Origin: Bacillota bacterium
GTDB lineage: Bacteria; Bacillota; Clostridia; Acetivibrionales; DSM-1351
NCBI GenBank assembly: GCA_023412275.1
Contig: JAEYNY010000202.1
Location: 1-14,602, forward strand
DNA length: 14,602 nucleotides
Direction of reading: 5' to 3'
Shown here piece by piece: positions 7,818 through 14,582 of this stretch (positions within the stretch are counted from its first letter, which is position 1; each line of letters opens with the position of its first letter). Both the position numbers and the translations under genes were made by a program. The notes under the pieces are model-generated. The model saw nothing but the letters and a program-made list of their open reading frames with translations. It had not been told where the DNA came from and did no database searches.

Positions 7818-9014
7818 ATGATTGATAATAATATTTTCAGCGGGTTAAGTCCGGAATCAAAAAAGATATTCAGTTTAATTCTGCATGACCTGGCATTAAC
7901 TAAGGGTACTCTCTCAGAGCTATCTGACATAAAGCTTACAAGTCTGAACAGAATGATGCAGCCTCTTGAGGAAATGGAACTTCTGGTTAAATCAGAAACT
8001 GGGGAATCAACAGGAGGCAGAAAACCGGTTTTATATGATGTAAATCCAACCGGTTATTACATAGTCGGCATAGATATATCCAGAACATATACTCAGATTG
8101 TTTTGACAAACCTTAAAATGCAGCCTATTAAAAAATACAGGTTTGATATGAACAGCGAATCAACTCCAAAGCTTGTACTTAGTATAATTCTCAGCTGGAT
8201 AAAGGACGTCAGTGGTAAGCTAAAAAAAGAGAACGGTACTATTATAGGTGTAGGCATTGGTACCGTAGGCCCTATTGATAAAGAAAGAGGGTTGGTACTA
8301 AATCCGGAAAACTTTGTAGCTCCCGGTTGGGAGAATATACCCCTAAAATCTATATTTGAAAAAAGACTGGGAGTCCCGGTTGCAGTAGATAACGGAGCAA
8401 ATGCTGCGGTATTGGCCGAGACTAATTTCGGAATTGCAAAAGGAATTAAAAATGTAATTTATATTAATTGCGGTATAGGGATAAGAACGGGGATTATTAC
8501 TTCGGGTTTGTTTGTACGGAATATCAACGATGCCGAAGATGCATTTGCACATATGGTTGTGGATGTTAAAGGTGTGAAATGCTCCTGCGGAAACAATGGA
8601 TGTATTGAGTGTTATTCTTCTATTTATTCCATGGTAAAGAGATTTAAAACATTAAATTCGAACTCCGATACCGGAACCATACCAAATGAAGTTTCTTATA
8701 TTGAAATTTGTAAGGCTGCTGAGAGGATGGAACCAAAAGCACTTGATGTTATAACTCACGCAGCGGAGTTTATGGGAGAAGGGCTTGCCAATCTTATAAA
8801 GCTACTGAACCCCGGTATTGTGATTTTAAGTGGTCCTCTTATCAGAAATTCTAAACTGTTTTACGATATATGCACAGATATGGCTATAAGAAAAAGTCAT
8901 ATACGAAAAGACGGAGGAGTTATTTTCAACAGAGGAGGGCAATTTAACGAAATTGCCATAGCTATTGGGGCCAGTGCCATGGTACTTGAAAAGTTTTTAG
9001 GAAATGAGCTCTAA
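7818..9014 (+). CDS. ROK-family transcriptional regulator with degenerate sugar-kinase site
   Basis: Probably a DNA-binding regulator of the cluster (inferred from position). It has 398 residues. ATG 7818, with GGGATGTGAT just upstream, is preferred over an in-frame TTG at 7803. Residues ~13-60 resemble the winged helix of NagC/XylR-type ROK repressors; 80-395 is the ROK fold. The zinc motif is intact: His245 and CSCGNNGC (255-262: Cys255, Cys257, Cys262). The kinase features are not: the phosphate loop reads DISRT (86-90) instead of DxGxT, the catalytic Asp of NDAN is Gly193 (NGAN, 192-195), and the conserved Glu and Gly before the zinc His (usual ExGH) are Ala242 and Ala244. ROK regulators normally sense sugars; these losses and its place between cysA and cysH suggest a different, perhaps sulfur-related, ligand. 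That last step is a hypothesis. Confidence 0.85.
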   Translation: MIDNNIFSGLSPESKKIFSLILHDLALTKGTLSELSDIKLTSLNRMMQPLEEMELLVKSETGESTGGRKPVLYDVNPTGYYIVGIDISRTYTQIVLTNLKMQPIKKYRFDMNSESTPKLVLSIILSWIKDVSGKLKKENGTIIGVGIGTVGPIDKERGLVLNPENFVAPGWENIPLKSIFEKRLGVPVAVDNGANAAVLAETNFGIAKGIKNVIYINCGIGIRTGIITSGLFVRNINDAEDAFAHMVVDVKGVKCSCGNNGCIECYSSIYSMVKRFKTLNSNSDTGTIPNEVSYIEICKAAERMEPKALDVITHAAEFMGEGLANLIKLLNPGIVILSGPLIRNSKLFYDICTDMAIRKSHIRKDGGVIFNRGGQFNEIAIAIGASAMVLEKFLGNEL

Positions 9015-9041
9015 GTAATAAAAATTGAAAGGAGAAAGAAA

Positions 9042-9764
9042 ATGCAAGAACTAGATTTAATAGCACTAAACAGTGAAAACAAAAGTTCGGCAGATGTTAT
9101 CAGTTACATTCTGGAACTAATGGGGCCTTCCAATATAGCATTGGCTTCCAGCATGTCCATAGAGGATCAGGTACTTACACATATGATTTTAAATATTAAC
9201 CCTAACGCGAGGATATTCTTCATTGATACGGGAAGACATTTTCAGGAAACTTATGACCTCATGGAAGAAACAATGCGGTCCTATAAGTTTAACTATGAGG
9301 TATATGCACCTGAAAGCGGAGAAATAGAAGAAACTGTATCACGACTTGGGCCAAACTTTTTTTATGATAGTGTGGATTCAAGAAAAAAATGCTGTGAAAT
9401 CAGAAAGGTTAAACCTCTTAAAAGAGTGCTTGGCACTGTGGACGGATGGATTTGTGGATTGAGAAGAGATCAGTCGCCTACTCGGCAGGACATGGAAGTT
9501 TTTGAATGGGACAAGGGTAATTCCATTTACAAAATTAATCCTATCGTATTTTGGTCAGAAGGAGATGTGTGGGAATATATAAAAACACATAACATCCCTT
9601 ACAGTAGTCTGTACCGGAACGGATTCCGCAGTGTCGGATGCCGGCCGTGTACCAGAGCCGTACAGCCCGGTCAAGATATACGAAGCGGAAGATGGTGGTG
9701 GGAAGATCCTGATAAAAAGGAATGCGGTCTCCATTTGGGAACAACACATTCTGTAAAGTATTAG
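9042..9764 (+). CDS. cysH: Assimilatory APS reductase (4Fe-4S type), CysH family
   Basis: Reduces adenylyl sulfate (APS) to sulfite and AMP, using thioredoxin or a similar donor. The product has 240 residues; ATG 9042 follows AAAGGAG. The PP-loop-type nucleotide site is around 35-45. Four iron-sulfur cysteines are present as CC (117-118) and CRPC (200-203); this pattern marks enzymes that use APS and is absent from cluster-free PAPS reductases of the E. coli type. The catalytic cysteine is Cys228 in ECGLH near the C-terminus. The GLRRDQSPTR block (139-148) binds substrate. It precedes cysD and cysN, which make APS, so the three form one pathway. Naming varies in databases (phosphoadenylyl-sulfate reductase), but the cysteines support APS as substrate. 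Confidence 0.92.
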   Translation: MQELDLIALNSENKSSADVISYILELMGPSNIALASSMSIEDQVLTHMILNINPNARIFFIDTGRHFQETYDLMEETMRSYKFNYEVYAPESGEIEETVSRLGPNFFYDSVDSRKKCCEIRKVKPLKRVLGTVDGWICGLRRDQSPTRQDMEVFEWDKGNSIYKINPIVFWSEGDVWEYIKTHNIPYSSLYRNGFRSVGCRPCTRAVQPGQDIRSGRWWWEDPDKKECGLHLGTTHSVKY

Positions 9765-9800
9765 CATAGTTAAAAAATATTTATTATATGGAGGTTGGTA

Positions 9801-10682
9801 ATGAATCACTTGGATAAATTGGAGGCACAGAGTGTTTACATACTAAGGGAAGCATACAGAGAATTTAAAAATATATGCATGCTCTGGTCTATAGGAAAGG
9901 ATAGTACAGTACTTTTATGGCTGGCAAGGAAAGCTTTTTTTGGTCATGTACCTATGCCCCTGGTACATATCGATACACATTATAAGATTCCTGAAATGAT
10001 AAAATACAGAGACGATCTGGCGTTAAAGTGGAAACTGACCATGGTATACGGTGAAAACAGTGAAGCATTGGCACAGAAAAAAACTTATCCTGACGGAAAT
10101 GCAGACCGCATAACCTGCTGCCAGACACTTAAATCGGAAGCGTTGAAAAATACACTATCAGGTGAATGGAACAGATATATTATGGACCATACAACCGGCA
10201 AATACGTTTTGGACGGAAACAGAGAGAAATATACCGGAGTTATTGTTGGCGTGAGGGCGGACGAAGAAGGCAGCAGGTCAAAAGAAAGGTACTTTTCACC
10301 AAGAGACAAGGAAAACGACTGGGATGTAGGAGATCAGCCACCGGAATTCTGGAATCAGTTTAAAACGGATTTTGCTCCCGGGACACATATCAGAATCCAT
10401 CCTCTTCTGGATTGGACGGAACTAAATATTTGGGAATACATAGAAAGAGAGAATATTCCAATTACATCCCTATATTTCGATCAGGGCAACGGAAAGCGTT
10501 ACAGATCCCTTGGCTGCTACCCCTGCACATCTCCTGTAGAATCCACATCAAAAAATGTAACTGAGATAATTGAAGAATTAAAGAGCGGTAAATTTGCAAA
10601 TATTGCTGAGAGATCAGGCCGTGCACAGGATAAGGATGATGGTGGCGGGCTTGAAACACTTCGCAGGGGAGGTTATATGTAA
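9801..10682 (+). CDS. cysD: Sulfate adenylyltransferase subunit 2 (CysD)
   Basis: Catalytic ATP pyrophosphatase subunit of ATP sulfurylase; it makes APS and pyrophosphate from sulfate and ATP. The product has 293 residues from ATG 9801, preferred over an in-frame TTG at 9795 because GGAGG (9790-9794) is correctly spaced for the ATG only. The PP-loop SIGKDS is at 30-35. Other family blocks are LVHIDTHYKIPEM (54-66), GVRADEEGSRSKERYFSPR (150-168), RSLGCYPCT (235-243) and the C-terminal RAQDKDDGGGLETLRRGGYM (274-293). It is close to the usual ~300-residue length. The stop is one base before the cysN start, so the two subunits are translationally coupled, as expected for a fixed-ratio complex. 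Confidence 0.95.
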   Translation: MNHLDKLEAQSVYILREAYREFKNICMLWSIGKDSTVLLWLARKAFFGHVPMPLVHIDTHYKIPEMIKYRDDLALKWKLTMVYGENSEALAQKKTYPDGNADRITCCQTLKSEALKNTLSGEWNRYIMDHTTGKYVLDGNREKYTGVIVGVRADEEGSRSKERYFSPRDKENDWDVGDQPPEFWNQFKTDFAPGTHIRIHPLLDWTELNIWEYIERENIPITSLYFDQGNGKRYRSLGCYPCTSPVESTSKNVTEIIEELKSGKFANIAERSGRAQDKDDGGGLETLRRGGYM

Positions 10683-10683
10683 T

Positions 10684-12435
10684 ATGGAAAACAGAGAGCA
10701 AATGAATATAGTAATTGTAGGTCATGTGGATCACGGAAAAAGTACGGTGATAGGAAGGCTGCTGGCAGACACCGGCTCACTGCCTGAAGGTAAGCTTGAA
10801 TCGGTTAAGGAATACTGTAAGAAGAATTCCAAACCCTTTGAATATGCATTTCTATTAGATGCACTCAAAGACGAACAGGCACAGGGAATTACCATTGATA
10901 CAGCAAGATGTTTTTTTAAGACAAATAAAAGAGACTATATTATTATTGATGCACCGGGACATATAGAATTTCTGAAAAATATGGTAACAGGTGCTTCAAG
11001 GGCAGAAGCAGCACTTTTGGTAATAGATGCTAATGAAGGAATAAAGGAGAACTCAAAACGTCATGGGCACATAGTTTCTATGCTTGGAATAAAGCAGGTT
11101 GTGGTTTTGGTTAATAAAATGGATTTGGTAGACTTTGACAGAAATGTTTTTGATTCTATAACCGAGGAATTTACAGAATTCCTGAACAAAATCAATATAA
11201 ATCCTATAAACTTTATCCCCATAAGTGCATCTAATGGTGACAACGTTGCTGAGAAATCCTATGGGACACCATGGTATGACGGCCCTACAGTCCTAAAACA
11301 ATTAGATTCCTTCGCAAACAGGAAGGAAGATATACAACTACCCTTCCGTATGCCCATACAGGATATTTACAAATTTACTGAGGAAAATGACCACAGAAGA
11401 ATTGTTGCGGGTACTATTCTCAGCGGAACTATAAGGGCAGGTGATGAGGTCATCTTCCTACCTTCAAAAAAGAAAAGTATTATAAACAGTATTGAGGGCT
11501 TTAATGTAAATCCTGCGGAAAAAGCCAATGTCGGCCAGGCAATAGGTGTAACATTGAAAACACAGATATATATAAAATCAGGAGAGCTGATGGTCAGAGC
11601 AGATGAAATTCAGCCGGTTCTGAGCTCACGTTTCAGAGTAAATATTTTCTGGGTAGGTAAATTTCCGTTAATAAAAAATAAAAATTACAAGCTTAAGATA
11701 GGAACTTCAAGAATTACAGTAAAGCTGGCAGAAATTTTGAATATAATTGATGCAGCAGAGCTGAATATAGATACCTTTAAAGATCAAGTCGAAAGACATG
11801 ATGTGGCAGAATGTATACTTGAAACCGTCAAACCCATTGCCTTTGATCCCATTTCCCATATGGAATTGACAGGTAGATTCGTTATTGTAGATAATTATGA
11901 AATATCAGGTGGCGGAATTATTCTGGAGGGTGTTACTGAAAAAGGGACTACTTTACATAACAAAACAGAGGGAAGTGAATTTCTCTGGGAGCAGGGATTG
12001 GTATCTTCAAATATGAGAGAAGATTTATATGGACACAAAGCCAAGTTTGTTGTTTTAACTTCGGGTAATGAAAATTACGAACAGTCCATACACAAGATTG
12101 GAAAAGAACTTGAGTACAAATTATTCAAATCAAATCATATGACCTACTATCTAGGTATAGCAAACCTTTTAGCTTCCGGTGACAGGTATAGCCAGATAAA
12201 GAAGATTGGTGAACTTGCCAGGGTATTTACAGATGCCGGGCAAATATTCATTACCTCTGTATTCAATCTTGACGATTATGAAGCGGAAAAGCTAAAGCTA
12301 CTGAATCAGACTAATGAAATAGCAATTGTTAACGTAGGAGAATCTCCATTTGACAGCTATGTGCCTGATGCAGATATCAAATATTCGGATATCGGGGAGG
12401 TTGTTGACTCCCTGTTTGGCTTAATTAAAAACTAA
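10684..12435 (+). CDS. cysN: Sulfate adenylyltransferase subunit 1 (CysN) fused to a degenerate APS-kinase-like domain
   Basis: GTPase subunit that drives APS synthesis by CysD. The product has 583 residues from ATG 10684, one base after the cysD stop; GGGGAGG at 10665-10671 inside cysD serves as the binding site. The EF-Tu-like GTPase domain is intact: GHVDHGKS (13-20), DAPGH (89-93), NKMD (144-147), SAS (181-183). Beta-barrel domains follow to about residue 415. Residues ~450-583 align by eye with the APS kinase domain of CysNC fusions: GHK at the junction, IGELARVFTDAG (508-519, cf. IGEVAKLFADAG), then IFITSVFNLDDYEAEKLKLL. Where the kinase P-loop GLSGSGKST should be, this protein has TSGNENYEQSI (459-469), and the DGDN motif reads LGIAN (490-494). 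Kinase activity is therefore unlikely; the domain may be regulatory or structural. Confidence 0.93.
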   Translation: MENREQMNIVIVGHVDHGKSTVIGRLLADTGSLPEGKLESVKEYCKKNSKPFEYAFLLDALKDEQAQGITIDTARCFFKTNKRDYIIIDAPGHIEFLKNMVTGASRAEAALLVIDANEGIKENSKRHGHIVSMLGIKQVVVLVNKMDLVDFDRNVFDSITEEFTEFLNKININPINFIPISASNGDNVAEKSYGTPWYDGPTVLKQLDSFANRKEDIQLPFRMPIQDIYKFTEENDHRRIVAGTILSGTIRAGDEVIFLPSKKKSIINSIEGFNVNPAEKANVGQAIGVTLKTQIYIKSGELMVRADEIQPVLSSRFRVNIFWVGKFPLIKNKNYKLKIGTSRITVKLAEILNIIDAAELNIDTFKDQVERHDVAECILETVKPIAFDPISHMELTGRFVIVDNYEISGGGIILEGVTEKGTTLHNKTEGSEFLWEQGLVSSNMREDLYGHKAKFVVLTSGNENYEQSIHKIGKELEYKLFKSNHMTYYLGIANLLASGDRYSQIKKIGELARVFTDAGQIFITSVFNLDDYEAEKLKLLNQTNEIAIVNVGESPFDSYVPDADIKYSDIGEVVDSLFGLIKN

Positions 12436-12458
12436 AATAAAAATGGAGTTGAGGAGAT

Positions 12459-13322
12459 ATGGGACAGGTAGATTACAAGGAATTGAAAAAAGGTGGATTC
12501 ATTCAGCAGGTTCAAAAAAATAATTTTTCTATGAGATTGGGCATTGTCGGTGGGCGGATTCAAGCAGAACAATTACTTAAAGTACATGAAATCGCAAGGA
12601 AATATGGACACGGCTATATACATATGACTTCAAGGCAAAGTATTGAAATCCCGTTTATTAAGCTCGAGGACATCGAAACAGTTAAGAAAGAACTTGCCGA
12701 GGCAGAATTATATCCGGCTGCCAGTGGGCCAAGAGTAAGGACGATTACAGCCTGTCAGGGAAATGGTGTATGTCGGAACGGACTTATAGATTCCACAGAC
12801 CTTGCAAACGAGTTTGGCAAGAGGTATTACGGGAAGGAATTGCCTCACAAATTCAAGCTTGGCATCACTGCTTGTAGTAATAATTGTCTGAAAGCTGAAG
12901 AAAATGATCTTGGTGTCAAGGGAGCTGTTAAACCAAATTGGAATAAGGATAATTGCATCTATTGCGGTCTGTGTGAAAATGTTTGCCGACATGGGGCTAT
13001 AACTATAGATAAAGCCGTAAAAAGCTTTTCTTATGATACATCTGCCTGCAGATATTGCGGCCGCTGCGTAAAAGCGTGTCCTAAAGAAGCATGGGAAGGT
13101 AAAAGCGGCCTCATCGTTTACTTCGGAGGTTTGTTCGGAAACAGAATAGCAATACGAAAACAGCTTCTCCCAATTGTATTCTCAAAAGATGAGCTTTTCA
13201 AAATTGTTGATGCCACTCTTGGATTTTTTGAAAAGTATGGCAAACAGGGTGAGCGTTTCAGGTATACTGTCGAACGATTAGGTTGGGAATTATTTAAAAA
13301 GGAACTGGAAGGGGTTTTGTAA
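12459..13322 (+). CDS. Small siroheme/4Fe-4S sulfite reductase with two ferredoxin clusters (AsrC-like)
   Basis: Expected to reduce sulfite to sulfide, completing the pathway. The product has 287 residues from ATG 12459. The N-terminal part resembles the nitrite/sulfite reductase ferredoxin-like half-domain (~15-85), followed by the siroheme/4Fe-4S cysteines: CX5C (Cys99, Cys105 in ACQGNGVCRNG) and CX3C (Cys139, Cys143 in ACSNNC). Two inserted 4Fe-4S ferredoxin motifs follow: CIYCGLCENVC (166-176) and CRYCGRCVKAC (197-207). This matches the AsrC/small anaerobic sulfite reductase type rather than the large CysI. There are no asrA or asrB partners next to it, so it probably takes electrons from ferredoxin (inference). 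A related nitrite reductase is possible, but the sulfate cluster favours sulfite. It is the last gene of the cluster. Confidence 0.88.
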   Translation: MGQVDYKELKKGGFIQQVQKNNFSMRLGIVGGRIQAEQLLKVHEIARKYGHGYIHMTSRQSIEIPFIKLEDIETVKKELAEAELYPAASGPRVRTITACQGNGVCRNGLIDSTDLANEFGKRYYGKELPHKFKLGITACSNNCLKAEENDLGVKGAVKPNWNKDNCIYCGLCENVCRHGAITIDKAVKSFSYDTSACRYCGRCVKACPKEAWEGKSGLIVYFGGLFGNRIAIRKQLLPIVFSKDELFKIVDATLGFFEKYGKQGERFRYTVERLGWELFKKELEGVL

Positions 13323-13351
13323 GATGATAAAAGGGTGCATTGGCTACCGGA

Positions 13352-13382
13352 AGAATGTTAATTAACATATAATTAACATTCT
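13352..13382 (+). repeat. 12-bp inverted repeat between the sulfate cluster and terC
   Basis: AGAATGTTAATT (13352-13363) and AATTAACATTCT (13371-13382) are a perfect 12-bp inverted repeat with a 7-nt spacer. The left arm also lies in a self-contained 14-bp palindrome, ATGTTAATTAACAT (13355-13368). It starts 30 bp after the sulfite reductase stop and ends one base before the putative -35 box of the terC promoter. The stem is very AT-rich with no T-run, so an operator or a weak terminator of the sulfate cluster are both possible. Confidence 0.55.
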
Positions 13383-13383
13383 C

Positions 13384-13412
13384 TTAATAGACGTAAATAT
13401 GGTTTGTATAAT
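13384..13412 (+). promoter_or_regulatory. Candidate promoter of the riboswitch-terC unit
   Basis: TTAATA (13384-13389, 4 of 6 to the -35 consensus), a 17-bp spacer, then a perfect TATAAT (13407-13412). A second TATAAT overlaps at 13412-13417. Transcription would begin near 13420, immediately before the riboswitch P1 strand at 13424, which is what a functional riboswitch promoter should show. Confidence 0.7.
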
Positions 13413-13423
13413 ATAATAATTTT

Positions 13424-13516
13424 GTTAAAGGGGAGTAGTTATTAAATAACTAAGTCAACATACATGATGCAGCTGCATCTGGCTTTGTTTCCTAAACGGT
13501 TAACGAGACTTTTAAC
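13424..13516 (+). ncRNA. yybP-ykoY manganese riboswitch
   Basis: Conserved pieces of the yybP-ykoY class appear in the right order: AAAGGGGAGTAG (13427-13438), a short hairpin GTTAT-TAA-ATAAC (13438-13450), AAGTCAAC (13452-13459), a hairpin GATGC-AGCT-GCATC (13466-13479), GGCTTTGTTTCC (13481-13492) and CGAGACTTTT (13504-13513). P1 can form between GTTAAAGG (13424-13431) and CTTTTAAC (13509-13516). The class senses Mn2+ and often precedes TerC-family or MntP-type manganese exporters. Here it precedes a TerC gene. The 3' P1 strand is shared with the terminator stem that follows, so metal-stabilised P1 should prevent termination and turn the gene on. Identified from memory of the consensus. Confidence 0.9.
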
Positions 13517-13552
13517 ATAATCTGAAACTGATTATGTTAAAAGTCTTTTTTT
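13506..13552 (+). terminator. Riboswitch-controlled intrinsic terminator
   Basis: A perfect 17-bp stem, AGACTTTTAACATAATC (13506-13522) and GATTATGTTAAAAGTCT (13530-13546), with a 7-nt loop (TGAAACT). Seven T (13546-13552) follow. The left arm includes the 3' strand of riboswitch P1 (13509-13516), so terminator and folded aptamer are mutually exclusive. It sits 31 bp before the terC start codon. Confidence 0.93.
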
Positions 13553-13583
13553 ATAAATAATTTTAAAAACAGGAGGATGTTAA

Positions 13584-14423
13584 ATGTCTACAAAGAAAGC
13601 ACTAAAGTGGGTTATGTTCTGGATAGGGTTGGCTTTAATCTTTAATACCGGAATATACTTATTTATGGGCAAGGAACAGGCATTGGAATTTTTAGGAGGC
13701 TTCGTAATAGAAAAAAGCTTAAGTATCGATAATCTTTTTCTATTTATTATGGTATTCAGCAGTTTTGGTATAAAGCAAGAATATCAAAGAAGAGTATTGA
13801 ATTACGGTATAGTCGGAGCATTGATACTAAGGCTTATATTTGTTTTACTTGGAGTTACGATTGTTAATATGTTCCATTGGGTTCTTTATGTATTCGGAGC
13901 TATTCTCATTATTAGCGGCGTAAGAATGATTTTCAAAAATGAAGATAATAACTCGGTAAAGGATAGTAAGATTATAAAGGTTCTTGGAAAAATAATTCCT
14001 GTTACTGACAAGGTGGAAGGAGATAAATTCTTCGTTAGGAAGAACAAAATTTTGTATGCTACACCTTTGTTTGCTGTTTTGATTTTAATAGAATTTACGG
14101 ACATTATATTCGCTGTAGACTCAATTCCTGCTATTTTTTCTGTAACAACTGATCCTTTTATTGTTTACACCTCAAACATATTTGCCATATTGGGACTTAG
14201 AAGTATGTATTTTGTACTTGGTAATTTACATGAAAAATTTAAGTATGTTAAGTACGGTGTAGCTCTGATTCTGGTATTTACGGGTATAAAGTTATCAGTG
14301 CTTATGTTTGACATTAAAATACCTATTGAACTTTCGTTGGGAATAATATTCTTTGTGCTGGCATCAAGTATTGGACTATCAGTTTTGTTCAGCGGAAGGA
14401 AAAAAGAAATAATACAAGAATAA
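13584..14423 (+). CDS. TerC-family integral membrane protein, probable Mn2+ exporter
   Basis: TerC/Alx/YkoY-type membrane protein; members with a yybP-ykoY riboswitch are linked to manganese export. The product has 279 residues and starts at ATG 13584 after AGGAGG (13571-13576). Seven or so hydrophobic helices are visible (about 8-28, 45-62, 72-96, 98-115, 156-186, 194-212 and 222-242, with a last one near 247-268). Conserved acidic residues lie in membrane segments: Glu43 and Asp49 (VIEKSLSIDNLFLF), and Glu170, Asp173 and Asp179 (IEFTDIIFAVDSIPAI), the family hallmark likely to bind metal. A charged loop (118-155) separates the two halves. It is a single-gene unit with its own promoter, riboswitch and terminator, independent of the sulfate cluster. 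Tellurite resistance, the origin of the name, is not implied. Confidence 0.92.
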   Translation: MSTKKALKWVMFWIGLALIFNTGIYLFMGKEQALEFLGGFVIEKSLSIDNLFLFIMVFSSFGIKQEYQRRVLNYGIVGALILRLIFVLLGVTIVNMFHWVLYVFGAILIISGVRMIFKNEDNNSVKDSKIIKVLGKIIPVTDKVEGDKFFVRKNKILYATPLFAVLILIEFTDIIFAVDSIPAIFSVTTDPFIVYTSNIFAILGLRSMYFVLGNLHEKFKYVKYGVALILVFTGIKLSVLMFDIKIPIELSLGIIFFVLASSIGLSVLFSGRKKEIIQE

Positions 14424-14434
14424 TTCTTCTACTA

Positions 14435-14475
14435 CAAGCCAATCATCTTTATCCGGTGATTGGCTTGATTTTTTT
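14435..14475 (+). terminator. Rho-independent terminator after terC
   Basis: A perfect 11-bp stem, CAAGCCAATCA (14435-14445) and TGATTGGCTTG (14457-14467), with an 11-nt loop. After one A there is a run of seven T (14469-14475). It begins 12 bp after the terC stop codon. Confidence 0.93.
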
Positions 14476-14525
14476 ATTGTTGGTTTGTCAAACATGCGTT
14501 ACACAATTAGTAAAAAAATAATGGA

Positions 14526-14582
14526 GCGTCTCATTAGGCGATTTCCAGCCTAATGGACGCATAGGAAATCTGTTATATTTCC
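14526..14582 (+). other. Unassigned strong hairpin with loop complementary to downstream sequence
   Basis: GCGTC-T-CATTAGGC (14526-14539) pairs with GCCTAATG-GACGC (14548-14560): 13 bp with one bulged T and an 8-nt loop. The loop's GATTTCC (14540-14546) is a perfect complement of GGAAATC (14564-14570), and GGAAAT can instead pair with ATTTCC at 14577-14582. This looks like structured RNA or a mobile-element end, but it matches no class I recognise. A weak promoter-like pair, TTGTCA (14485-14490) and TAGTAA (14508-14513), lies just upstream. The rest of 14476-14602 shows no gene. Confidence 0.45.

Noticed and set aside
7818..9014. ROK protein as a glucokinase or other sugar kinase
   Set aside because: The catalytic Asp is Gly193, the phosphate loop is degenerate, and an N-terminal helix-turn-helix region is present.
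10594..10683. Upstream extension of CysN overlapping the end of cysD
   Set aside because: The GTPase domain starts right after ATG 10684, the extension has no family similarity, and cysD coding continues to 10682.
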